DNA of 64,000 bases from Centroberyx gerrardi (taxonomy: Eukaryota; Chordata; Actinopteri; Beryciformes; Berycidae): NCBI RefSeq assembly GCF_048128805.1, contig NC_136016.1, forward strand, positions 3,907,001 through 3,971,000, given 5' to 3'. Position 1 is the stretch's first letter; each line of letters starts with the position of its first letter. The notes under the pieces are model-generated. The model worked only from the letters and a program-made list of their open reading frames with translations, ran no database searches and had not been told where the DNA came from. The position numbers were made by a program, and so were the translations under genes. This document shows positions 36,586 to 46,555 of this stretch, piece by piece.

Positions 36586-37191
36586 TGCCTCAACAGCAGT
36601 TAAATCTTTTAAGACAACAACCGGCTCAACAATCTATTTGGCAGACTGTAGAAAACGAACTGGACAGATCTATTAAAGACATCTTGGAACAAAAAAGCGA
36701 CTATTTACATGAAAAAGCCCAAAAATACTCAATCGCCTTGCAAAGACTTCTAACAATGGTAAAGCAGGGAGCGCAAGAGAAGGAATACATTAACTTTATC
36801 TTTTCCAAACAACGTTGATATTGATGCTAATACTGGCAGCGATTCAGAGCAGACTTATGCGGATACAGATGTTACAGAAAAGTCGTATACAGAAAAAAAA
36901 TGCAAGACTAAAGCGCAACACATTTTGGATAAAATGTTAATGTCAAGACATATTACTTCATGGACCAAGCAGGGGGAGTTTATTTTTAACGGAAGTGTGA
37001 TGAGGGGTTCCCGTGTGCGATTTAATAAATGTTACAGCTTCTCACAGTGTTCCTGATGATCAAAGACCTATAGGTTGGGAAGAATTTTTGCAATCTTTAG
37101 CCTTATTGAATATCCCTTATCAGTCGTACCCAGTGGTAAAGTCAAACAAAAAATTACAGAATATTAAAAAAAAAATTGCCAGAGCCTTCTA
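36558..37191 (+). pseudogene. Conserved Polinton coiled-coil protein, frameshifted
   Basis: The ATG at 36558 starts MEHAQKMFLVPQQQLNLLRQ and continues to a stop at 36818 with YSIALQRLLTMVKQ, a pattern that recurs after the core protein gene in Polintons. Similarity continues in another frame (ITSWTKQGEFIFNGSVMRGS near 36955-37015) to about 37191. Function unknown; likely a virion or assembly protein. Confidence 0.5.
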
Positions 37192-37307
37192 AAAGGAAAA
37201 GGCACCAATGGCTACCCCTTTTGTAACCCCTAAAATGAGTTTTTAAAAGTAGTTATCTTTTTGTCAAAGTTGTAGGCCTACTGTGTTCAATGTAAATGAC
37301 AAAGATT

Positions 37308-37313
37308 AATAAA
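37308..37313 (+). promoter_or_regulatory. Polyadenylation signal, plus-strand viral genes
   Basis: AATAAA about 120 bases after the last plus-strand viral frame. Confidence 0.5.
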
Positions 37314-37348
37314 TGAAACAAACCAGCATATATCGTTTAGAGTTGTTT

Positions 37349-37368
37349 TTTATTTAGACATGTTTATT
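37349..37368 (-). promoter_or_regulatory. Polyadenylation signals, minus-strand viral genes
   Basis: Two AATAAA hexamers on the minus strand (37349-37354 and 37363-37368), downstream of the protease gene and about 40-60 bases from the opposing plus-strand signal. Confidence 0.45.
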
Positions 37369-37506
37369 TAGACAATACATTTCCTGACTGAACACATTGC
37401 ACACAATTAAAAACACTATTGCTACACACTACAGAGGCTCATATTTTTTTCACAAATTTACAAACCATAAAATCATTCCTAGACAGATTGTTACTATATT
37501 TATTCA

Positions 37507-37894
37507 TTACTTCATCATAGGATAAGCCTTTTTCCATGTGGTAAAGAAAAAAACACAATGATGACCACAAACAATAGAACATACATTCTGCACTTGTTTT
37601 ATAGAATACTGTATAGCCTTACAATTGTTGTTGAGAAATGTAGAAATAGATTCTGGAAAATGAGAATATGAAGGAGGGTTGCCAAAACTGTCAAAGAAAG
37701 ATCCAACACCTTGTTTGTTTATGTAAACTGCTAACCAATGTTGACCACTCTGGTAAGAAGGATCTGTATTCAACACTAGCATAGCAGGAAGTTTTTTAAT
37801 AGATGTTTTAGGAAGCTGATCACTGGCAAACACTCCTAAAAAGAGTTTTCTTGGCTATTTTATTAACAGAGGCTGTTAGTTCAATTGTATTCAT
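37507..37894 (-). pseudogene. Adenain-like cysteine protease, one frameshift
   Basis: A 108-residue open frame (37833-37507) contains GQHWLAVYI (catalytic His), SFFDSFGNPP (Asp), Gln in KQVQNVCS and CGHHCVFF (catalytic Cys), the full adenain active-site set. The likely native start is the ATG at 37894; the first codons are in another frame with the break near 37835-37855. Homologues cleave virion precursor proteins. It is the best-preserved gene of the insert. Confidence 0.8.
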
Positions 37895-37914
37895 TCTGTA
37901 GTCGTTTAGAGTGA

Positions 37915-38184
37915 CTAATAGTAATCCAGTAACACCTGTCTACGATCAGATATTTCGATGACTGAATCAAATATTGAATAACATATTAAATTAACTGTTC
38001 GGTTGAGAGCGTTTCTAAAACGTGCCTCTAGCCTGACATTGCCGTTTTTAATAAGTGAGATATGCTGTCCGCAACCTTCATCAGGAGTCATATTAAAACA
38101 AAACAGGCTATAACCACGGCAAAATTCATCCCGAGTTATTGATAAAGGTTCGTTTTTAAGAAAATAGAGGATGTGCAAGCACAA
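37915..38184 (-). pseudogene. C-terminus of a Polinton capsid-type (F54H12.2-like) protein
   Basis: The frame carries PLSITRDEFCRGYSLFCFN, DEGCGQHISLIKNGN and ARFRNALNRTVNLICYSIFD, ending RRQVLLDYY. This is the characteristic C-terminus of the metazoan Polinton protein often annotated F54H12.2-like, which I take to be the double-jelly-roll major capsid protein or a close relative. Only about 80 of some 400-500 residues remain; the rest, upstream on the minus strand (above 38184), is missing. Confidence 0.6.
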
Positions 38185-38744
38185 ATGAAAGGTATGTTAT
38201 TGCGCCAAGGAGGAATAAATGTACATAAAAAGTTAAATAATGCTAGTTTTCTTATATCATGACTGTCAACAACAACAGGTCAATATTGCAGACAGCTCTG
38301 TCCGTCAGTTATATAAAGACAATATTGGCCTCTGTCTATTTGCATCAGTCTTCTGTATGCTTGTAAGTATGTAATCTTTCTCTGATGTAATCTTTCTCTG
38401 ATATTATTACAGCACTAACCCAGCACATTTTTCTGTGTTGATTTTTTTTAAATGGCAAGGTAGGCTAGGACTAGTTGTTTTGCAGCTAAACTGACTGCAG
38501 TCTTGTTTCATTTTCAGTTGGTTTTATTGTAGCATATATGCAATATTATATTTGTATGTAATGAAATGCATACAAAAATACATTTGAAGTGGGATATATT
38601 ACCAAGATATGCGTATAAATATCTCAAAGACACATGCGATGCTCATGTCATGCAACTGCTGAATTAGGGTACTGGCACCTTTTTTGGTCCAATTCAGACA
38701 TTGGTCATTGCAAAACCCCAACCAAAGGCTAATGACATGGACAT
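38185..38744. other. Unassigned sequence at the right boundary of the insert
   Basis: No gene was recognised. A TATATAAAG box near 38312 points rightward without a downstream gene, and a short tandem duplication (GTAATCTTTCTCTGAT twice, about 38370-38401) is present. Likely scar DNA from the deletion that joined the viral insert to RNase H. Confidence 0.4.
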
Positions 38745-38836
38745 TATTTCTGCAGCCTTATCAGTTGGACGTTCGCCACATTAAAGGCGTAGATAACGTG
38801 CTCGCAGATGCTCTGTCCCGTGGGCTTTTGCCATGA
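38745..38836 (+). pseudogene. pol: RNase H C-terminus of the retrotransposon pol
   Basis: The frame reads QPYQLDVRHIKGVDNVLADA then LSRGLLP and a TGA stop. HIKGxDNxxADALSR is the conserved RNase H end in Ty3/gypsy elements. Translation stops directly after it, with no integrase before the 3' LTR, as expected where integrase lies upstream of RT (Gmr1-like order). Confidence 0.85.
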
Positions 38837-39165
38837 GTTGTTATAATTCACTGTATTCAACTTTGCCTCCTCCGCTTTCTTGTCTTCTGTCCTTCTCCCT
38901 CCTCTTAAATTGCTCCTAGGTACCAGGTTGCTGAGGTGGGAACGGGAACGTTAGACTGGTGTCTGGAGTAGCTGTGTAGTATTCAGTTGAGTGTTAAACT
39001 ATAATGGTAATGTATGCCTACTATGTTTAAATATATTTGTGTAGACCTAATTTATTGGCTACAGGGGACTGATGTATATATAATTGTTTTCCTGTCTTGG
39101 GAAAAGGGAAACTTATTTCTTACATTTTGTATTTTCTTCAATTGGGTACTGGGTGGGACCCTGTT

Positions 39166-39193
39166 CTTAAGGGGGGGGGGGGGGGGGGGGGGG
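39166..39193 (+). other. Purine/poly-G tract before the 3' LTR (polypurine tract position)
   Basis: AA followed by about 25 G residues at the place where plus-strand priming occurs. It is much longer than a usual PPT and may have expanded or be misassembled. Confidence 0.6.
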
Positions 39194-39197
39194 CGGC

Positions 39198-39607
39198 TGA
39201 CAGCCCTCCCACTCTGTTGCGTGCTTCCTGGTTGTGTTTCTGTTACAGGTGATTGACAGGCAGAGTTGGGAGTGTCCCTGATGCTGATGTGGGACACCTG
39301 GGATGGGTGGATCCCAGGTTATTTAAGATGGCTGCTCTCTCTTCCTCATTCTCTTTCTCCTCTCCACCCTTCTGGGTGGTTTGAGCTTATGCTCCCTTTT
39401 TGGTTCTTTTCCTTCCCCATACAACACCCCCACACCACACTTTACACTCACCCCTGCAATGCATTCACTACTGATGTTACAGACTTACACCCTTATTCTC
39501 ATTTTGGATAATTTACTTATTTAGGTTACAATAAATATTTTGTTGTATTACTTTGAAACATGTGTGGTCTCCCTTTTTGTCAAGTCCATTGAACCTGGGC
39601 TGTGACA
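39198..39607 (+). repeat. 3' long terminal repeat
   Basis: Direct copy of the 5' LTR from TGACAGCCC to GGGCTGTGACA, about 99% identical by eye. The first bases (GGC instead of TG) are altered next to the poly-G tract. Confidence 0.93.
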
Positions 39608-39775
39608 CAAGGGAAAGCAACTTTATTTTTATTGTAAAATTTAGAAGGCATTTTGTCCGAATGCCATGACAGTGTGGCCTAGAGGTGTCAGACATGCTGC
39701 TGAAGTTAAGTGTTCAGTAATGTTTTTTGTAAATCAATTCTTCATTTAAAGGCCTAATATAGGCTACCCTAGAGT

Positions 39776-39905
39776 TTCCCTTACGATTGAATATCTGATG
39801 GATCTTAGGGAGCTGCTAAACCCTAAAGTAGTTTCATCAGTATGGTTTTCATTGGAGAGTTGTAGTGTCCCATCGTCTAAATGCTGTTCCAGAGCCAGTA
39901 CTGCC
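39776..39905 (-). repeat. Family A fragment, reverse orientation
   Basis: Contains TTGGAGAGTTGTAGTGTCCC and CTAAATGCTGTTCCAGA, inverse complements of family A blocks. Confidence 0.6.
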
Positions 39906-40740
39906 AGTTCCAGCACTATTTATCTAGTGTCTGCACGTTTTTGAGCCTCTATTCATACAGAATCCTTCATTTATAGGATTACATGCTCCTCTATGGGTTG
40001 AGAAAAATCTATGATCTTTGGGCTCGTGAAACCCTTTCAAAATCCATTGGATAAACTCAAAGAGCTCAAGGCTAATTTTCCTAGTTTCAGATAAGTTGAT
40101 ATTTTGGAGATGCAAAGTTTTCATCTGACATCAACAAAAACTTGTTCACTTTGATGTGAATCTTATTTGTAGGACCTACAGAAATGTGAATGTTGGCAGT
40201 GGCACAATAGAAAAAAAAAGAAGATAAATCAGCAAAACATGGGTACCAGTTCCTGTGTGAAGGAGTGAAGTTCTCAAAGATGTAAGACACTTATTCATTG
40301 AATTTGACAAAAGTAAAAAAAAACAAACACAAAGCAACTTGCCTTCCCATAGCCATGTGAGTCCAAATTGGATCTTGTTGTTTTTATCATTATAATGGAG
40401 AGCAAAGAATCAAGCAAAACGTGCTAGAAATCTATTTGGAAGCCATATCTGGATCACATCAGGAAGCATTCAAGATAAATGCTCCCTTTAAGTTGATAGT
40501 TTGGTGATCCAGGTCTAATAATTTATCACATTAACAAAATAACGTCTCAGTCATCACTCCATTTTATCCCCAGAAACTGTGTCAATATACCTGGTTTGGA
40601 AGTGAAATGATATTAGATGCAGGGACTTTGCCACATCTTAGGGTTTAGTAAACGGACGCCCTCGCTCTTTGGTAATGATTTCTACTCTCTGTGCCTTGAC
40701 AATGAATCAATAGGTAATACGAGGTCATATGGAATCAGCT
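39906..40740. other. Intergenic upstream of the first pentraxin, nothing recognised
   Basis: No exon, RNA gene or repeat boundary was identified. Confidence 0.4.
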
Positions 40741-40780
40741 CCTTTGCAATTGGTCAGAAAGCTTTCCACCCCTTTTAAAA
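40741..40780 (+). promoter_or_regulatory. Candidate promoter of the first pentraxin
   Basis: TTTGCAATTGG (a C/EBP-like half site overlapping an inverted CCAAT) at about 40743 and TTTTAAAA at 40773-40780, 115-155 bases before the ATG. C/EBP control is known for acute-phase pentraxins in mammals; here it is only suggested. Confidence 0.35.
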
Positions 40781-40895
40781 CATATTAGCAAGAAACAAGA
40801 GGGCAACAGACAACCGGCACGATTTGGGATTACATGTTCGAGTATTTGGACCGGTTGGACAGCTTGTTGTCGTGCAGTAGCTCAAGTGACAGGAG

Positions 40896-43204
40896 ATGGA
40901 GAGGCTGCTGGTGTTCCTGGCCTTGCTCTGTGGAGGCCATGCTGAACGTAAAGGTGAGACTTCCCAGGACACAACAACTGATAGCATTCTCACGTCTGAA
41001 AATCTGGTTTTTGTCACACATCCAGACTCTATGGGAAGCGCATGAATTGGCCATACGGACCTTTATAATTGTTTAGTATTGTGAAGGCATCAGTCCTATC
41101 AAAATTCCTGTTCCTATAATTCCTATTTTGTCTGTTCTTGTGGAAAATACACAAAAACAGACACACAATATGTCAAAAATGATCAGGAGATCTAAATGAT
41201 GATTGTATATTGTCAAGTTTTGACAATATCTTTGAATGAGCACTTCGTATCTGTTTGGAAGCAAGAGATGTTTGAGATGTGTGCTGCATTAGAATTTTAG
41301 TATTTAGTATCACATCTCTATTGAAGCCTTTGGCACTAAAAGCAGCTCTTCAAAAACTGATAATGTTGTGTCCACTGAACTTTTGTCCTGTGTTTCATCA
41401 TATGTTGCTAAATGTGTCAACAGTACAAACTTTATAAAGGTATAAGCAAACACGGGGATGTGGAAATAAGGGAGATTGGATTTTTCAATTTGTCCTGGTA
41501 AAAATCACACAGCCATACACAAAGATCATTTTCACTGAGTAAAACACCTCTGTTTGTCCAGTATTTATTTATTAGCTATGCTATGGTCAATGAACACACA
41601 GAAGGGAAACTGCTACCAAGAGTAGAAGTAACAAATTATATTAACTCTTGTTCCTGTAATTCAGTAGCTTTTTGTGTACTTGTAATTTTTTGAGTACTGT
41701 TTGAAGTCATTAATTTCACTTCTATTTCAGCATGTTTTGACAGCAGTGTTGTACTTTCCTACATTTTAAACCACATCCACAAAGTACAAATTTTGTGGGC
41801 TGTCCATGAGCATTGCATCAGAAACTGGCCAAACGTAAATTGCATCTGCATGCAAACCTGTTAAAGCTAAAGTTGCCTGCCAGCTAAAGTTAACTAAATG
41901 TAACGTTAAATGACTCAAACCCATCCATCCAGCTACAGTGTTTTTGGTTTGTGTTAGCCTGGTTATTGTTTAGCTAGTCTATTAGCCTTGCTAGCTAGCT
42001 GGAGAGCTAATAGCTAAAGAAACAGAATAATGGGGATAGACATGATCATTTTTTAAAAATCACATATCGAATAATGATGATGCATTTCAGAATTAGATTT
42101 TTATCATGCTCAACATTTATCTCATCACATTTATCTTAGCTCAGCAGTTTGAATAGTTAGTATTGAACTCTCTGCTTTTGTTTTTTTTGCATTTCATAGG
42201 AATGATGTAGGCTAACTCAGTAGCTTTTACTTTAAGGACATTTTTGAGTCACTTCTTACTTTTACTTACGTAGATTTTTACACCAGTAATTTTACCTCTA
42301 CTTGAGTAAACTTTCAGCAGAGTAACAGTATTTGAGTAGGATATTTTGGTATTCTTTCCACCCTGACTGCTACAAATCTTCTTGTCACACAGTCATATGT
42401 TGACCAGACCTCATTAATCCTCATTAATCCTCATTAGACCTCATTAACCCTTTTCATATGAAAACGTCCCCGACTCGGCAGTAACGCTAATATATTGACC
42501 TTTGTCTTTGTGTATTTTCACAGTATACACTTGTTCCCATCCTAATGTTCATCATCTCTTAATAATCCTTTGCAGATCTCTCAGAGAGTGTTTTCACCTT
42601 CCCACTGGCCACAGGGACGTCCCATGTTAAACTCACTGCCAATGTTCAGCAGCCCATCGCTGCCATGACCGTGTGCCTGAGGTTTCACTCTGAACTGACC
42701 CGCGCCCAGTCTCTTTTCTCCCTGGCGACCCCGACCGACCCCAACGCTCTGTTGCTGTACAAACCCTCCGTCGGGGTGTACAGGGTGCACATCAAAGGAA
42801 CCTCCCTCAATATCGGCGGGCAGCCGGACATCACCGACGAGTGGAACTCGGTTTGCTGGACCTGGGACTCCACCAGTGGCTTGACCGCAGTGTGGGTCAA
42901 CGGCAAACGCAGCGCCCGGAAGGTGCTGAAGCGCGGTGCTACTATAAGCGGCACGCCCAGTATAATTCTGGGTCAAGAGCAAGACACTTACGGTGGAGGT
43001 TTTCAGGAGAATCAGTCCTTCGTAGGGGACATCACAGACGTCCACTTCTGGGACAGCGTCATCTCTCCCTGTGAAATCAGGTTCTACATGGAGGGCAATA
43101 CCTTCGCTCATGGGAACATTCTCAACTGGAAAGACCTGCAGTGCACCCCCACTGGCACTGTCCATGTGGAGAAGAGTGACTTTGATAAACTGTCATGCTA
43201 TTAA
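40896..43204 (+). CDS. Pentraxin, CRP/SAP-like, complete
   Basis: Exons 40896-40953 and 42576-43204 (phase-1 intron, GTGAGA...TTTGCAG) encode 228 residues, the usual size of short pentraxins. Exon 1 is a signal peptide (MERLLVFLALLCGGHA). The pentraxin fold is shown by MTVCLRF and SVCWTWDS (the two conserved cysteines), the calcium-binding ILGQEQDTYGGGF and GDITDVHFWDSVISP. In the family signature HxCxSWxS the His is Ser here. Secreted pentameric pattern-recognition protein binding phosphocholine-type ligands in acute-phase immunity. No break. The closest named orthologue (CRP or SAP) cannot be decided. Confidence 0.92.
40954..42575 (+). other. Intron of the first pentraxin
   Basis: 1.6 kb of AT-rich intron with CTAGCTAGC-rich sequence near 41940-42010 and (CCTCATTAA)n-like repeats near 42410-42450. 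No other gene was seen. Confidence 0.6.
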
Positions 43205-43382
43205 GTCTGTTAAGACTGCAGTATATTAGCTGCTGTCTGAGATTAGCTTGCTACAAGGAGTAGGAATCTAAACCAGATGTTAGTTCATCAAGCAAATATT
43301 CAGTATTAAAAACACTATACAGTACATTGTGTAATTAATTGAAATTGGTCCCTAATTTGGGGGATATTAGTCCTGAAATCCC

Positions 43383-43388
43383 AATAAA
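43383..43388 (+). promoter_or_regulatory. Candidate polyadenylation signal of the first pentraxin
   Basis: AATAAA about 180 bases after the stop codon. Confidence 0.5.
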
Positions 43389-43867
43389 ACCCATCCAACA
43401 CCCAGGATTTCAGCATTAAGGGGTTAACAGTGCATCCTGCCTTCAAATCAACTGCTGTTGCAATAATTGAATGTAATGATTCAAGCATTAGTTGGCAGGT
43501 ACTATCTGCCAAGCAATGTCTATGCATGTTTCCACATGTGCCTGTGTTTGAATCTGGTCTGTACATATAGGAGAATGTCTTCAAAACTTACCAATTTATC
43601 AACAAAAAAGAGAGCCATATTGATGTGATCTAGGGATTCAGTGTAATTGGTGAAGATGAAACAATAAAAAATGTACTTTTCAATGGCTTTAACTGTCTTT
43701 GTTTTGAGATGTGGCAATACAGATAAGAGTAATATACAATCTCACATCTAAAACCATTCAATGCTTGGGGTGCAGCTCAGTTGCTGGCATTGCTACCAAT
43801 CCCTGTCAGTATTACAAGAGTCATCGGTTCTTACCAAACATGGTCTTGATTCATTTGGTTTCTTTAC

Positions 43868-44143
43868 CTGCTTACTCCTTTTCAGGGTCACAGGGTGCTG
43901 GGAGCTATCCCAGCATGCACTGCATTGGTCCCTGGACAGGTCACCAGTCCATCACAGGTGCTAACACAGATAGAAAGACACTCACATTCATACCTATGAA
44001 CAATTTACAGTCTCCAATCCATCTGACTTGCAAGAGAAAACCAAGGAGAACATGAAACCTCCACACAGAAAGGATCGAGAATCAAACCTGCAACCTTCTT
44101 GCTGTGAGGCGACAGTGCGAACCACTGAGATACCACTCTGCCA
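43868..44143 (-). repeat. Degenerate L2-like LINE 3' end
   Basis: Shows blocks typical of teleost L2 tails: TGGACAGGTCACCAGTCCAT, CAATTTACAGTCTCCAATCC, CCTCCACACAGAAAGGATCG and CTTGCTGTGAGGCGACAGTG. No ORF; strand inferred from the usual tail order. Confidence 0.6.
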
Positions 44144-44217
44144 TTACATTATTACATTTCAGAACAGCCATAATTTAAAAAAGGCAGTGTTGAAGTGCTC
44201 TTTTGGGTTTGCCAAAA

Positions 44218-44710
44218 CTATGGGTTTTCGAACACCAATACTGATACTGAAATTTTTGGATTGAAGCTGCCAATATTGATTGTTTTATCTTTAAAATGGA
44301 CCATTTTAATGCCAAAACATTACAAAAAAATTACAAGAATTCAATGTTTCCCACAAAATTGTATTCCTGTCAGGGTGGAAAAGCCTCTGAAACAGCATTT
44401 AGACCATCATGGGACACTAAAACAATAAAAAAGAATGAGAATATTAATAATGCTACTATTACTACTAATAATAACAATATATTTGTGCATAATTGGGTGG
44501 AATCTGAATGGAATCAAAATGTCACATTAGAGTCACTTCAGGTTAAGTTCTTCCCATAACCAACCAGTGTAGTATTGATTAATTCTACAACAAAATAAAT
44601 GTAATCAATCAAACTGCATCATATCAGAGGTGAACCACAATGACTTGCCTTTATCTGATGTGTTGAAAAATGCCAATATCGGTTCCATATATCATATATC
44701 AGTTCCAGAT
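44218..44710 (+). repeat. Family A copy, long form
   Basis: Contains GGATTGAAGCTGCCAATATT, GGTGGAAAAGCCTCTGAAAC, GGGACACTAAAAC and AATCAAACTGCATCATATCA in order; one of the fuller copies. Confidence 0.7.
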
Positions 44711-44889
44711 GTCTGCATGGCACCCACCCTGCCTATTTATTTGACAAACCTGAGGAAGTAAACCTGGGAATTGGTTTTGCCTTTTTTATGTCCAGAAGAT
44801 GGCGCTCTAACCTCATAACATATTTTAGCATATATCAACAGATCAGCTGGTGTGGAAAACATGAAACGAGACCTCATTCATTTTCACTA

Positions 44890-45100
44890 GGGTTCGACCC
44901 ATATGGGTTTTTGAAGATGCTAGTTCCAGTATTTTTGTATTGAAGCTGCCAATATTGTGCCAATATTTACATTTGACCATTTTTATTCCCCCAAAATGAC
45001 AAGTTTTCAGTATTCACCCCACAACTTTATTCTTGTCAGGGTGGAAAAGCCTCTGAAACAGCATTTAGACCATCATGGGACACTAAAACTCTCCAGTGAA
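44890..45100 (+). repeat. Family A copy, partial
   Basis: From GGGTTCGACCCATATGGG through TTGAAGCTGCCAATATTG to GGGACACTAAAACTCTCC. Confidence 0.7.
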
Positions 45101-46550
45101 ATCCAGACTAATGAAATTATTTTAGTGTTAGCAGCTCTTTAAGGCAGAGTGGCCCACCACACATATTCAATGGTAGGGAAACTCTGGGATACATTACTGC
45201 CTTTAAATGAAAAATTAATTTACAAAAACATTATTGAACAGTTAAATAAAAAAGAAATAAAATGTGCAAAGAAAATACAACAAAGTCACAACAGAACAAC
45301 AGAATCACAATGTGAAATGACAGAATTTGCAATTTCTGAACTTTGAAACATTACTTTCCCAGACGTGAGTAGTAATCTGTATATGTAACTAACTCTATGA
45401 GGGAATGAGAATGTAAGACTTAACAAGACTGAATATACCATTATTTTCACATGTGACCTCAATGGTTGTTAACTATTTTATGCTTTTTTTTTTATTTTAC
45501 AAATTGTGAATTTACAAATTGAGAATATGAGAATATACAGGACCAAATGATTTTACAGTTTGTGTACAACTGGATTTCACAACTGGATATGATGCTGTCC
45601 TAAAGATGGATATTTGTAATGCCACAAATTAATGCTATGGAATGAAATCACTCACAATTTGGGTCTGGATCATATAACAGCCAGAAGAAATAAATCAGTT
45701 GTGAATGCCTGTGTAAATTCTTTGGCACAAGTTACTCCAACAGTTAGTCTCCATATGTTTTTGCAAACATACATTCCTGCTGATTCCTCTGTCACAGAAA
45801 GTGCAGCTATTTTTTTTTACCCTGTAAAGGAGGTCATTTTGAATAGCCTAGTACTTGGGGTGGGAAACTACCTGGAAGAGCAAGTCCAGCCCGGCTCCTT
45901 CCTACTGTTGCATACCAAGGTACATCATAAAAACATTTATCATTTCACAGATGCACTGAAAAAAATATTTTAAACAAATGGAGCTGAAGAAGATGTGTTG
46001 CTAGCTACTTTGGTAACTGTTTGGTTTATCTATTTTGTAATGCTACTTTTATATATAAGCCAGTCTTCCAGGTAGACTTTCCCACCCCAAGTGTTCAAAA
46101 TGGCCGCCGTGTGAATAAGGTCAATAGCCAGTTCATGAAAGCTTTTCCATTTGCTGTTCTAAACACTCGGTGTCTGGTTGGTCTTTCCAGGTTCTTCTTA
46201 TATTTATTCCAAGCAAACTGAAAATGTAAAATGCATCACTTCCTGTGCGGCATAGGAGTTTTCCCAGGAAAGCATGAGCATGCCAAATCAATTAGGATAG
46301 AATCCACATGGATGTTGTTTATCCCCCGTATAAATCACCATGTCATGCTTCAAACTTCTCCTCACGCTGAATCCTTTACTGTATATGGCAAAGGTAGGCT
46401 ATCAGCAGTCTCCTTGATGAGTCTTCATGTGCTTTTGAAAGTGAGGGTTTGAAAAAAAATCTTTACAGCACTCATAAACGCTTTGTGCTGTATTAAAGAT
46501 GTGTAGCATTTTTAAACATCAATATATCATAATTGTGATACCTTAGTATA
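45101..46550. other. Intergenic between the pentraxins, nothing recognised
   Basis: Open frames here are short and show no family similarity. A near-repeat GGGTGGGAAA(C)TACCTGG / CCAGGTAGACTTTCCCACCC (45858 and 46068) forms a loose inverted pair about 200 bases apart. Confidence 0.4.
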
Positions 46551-46555
46551 ATTAA

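Larger units (their letters stand above)
29373..38744 (+). mobile_element. Decayed Polinton/Maverick (adintovirus-like) insert, right part deleted
   Basis: Gene set on the plus strand: spliced left-end gene, acidic ORF, protein-primed DNA polymerase B, packaging ATPase, core-like protein, coiled-coil protein. On the minus strand: adenain-like protease and the C-terminus of a capsid-type protein. That combination defines Polintons and adintoviruses. No integrase was found. No terminal inverted repeat pair could be matched between the two boundaries, and only the C-terminus of the capsid-type gene is left, so a deletion probably removed the right end together with the middle of the host retrotransposon. 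Boundaries are estimates. Confidence 0.75.
27435..39607 (+). mobile_element. Composite element: Gmr1-like LTR retrotransposon carrying a Polinton-like insert
   Basis: Two near-identical direct LTRs (27435-27845 and about 39198-39607) bound the element. CAAG lies immediately outside each end (27431-27434 and 39608-39611), a 4-base target duplication usual for Ty3/gypsy. Retroviral order is kept at the ends: LTR, tRNA-Pro-like primer-binding site, gag, then an RNase H tail, untranslated sequence and purine tract before the 3' LTR. The 9.3 kb between gag (break near 29373) and RNase H (resumes near 38745) carry Polinton/Maverick-like genes. The missing retroviral part is the end of gag, protease, integrase, RT and most of RNase H. 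Confidence 0.85.

Noticed and set aside
42581-43165. Minus-strand open frame of 194 codons opposite the first pentraxin exon
   Set aside because: Shadow of the pentraxin coding frame; no family similarity.
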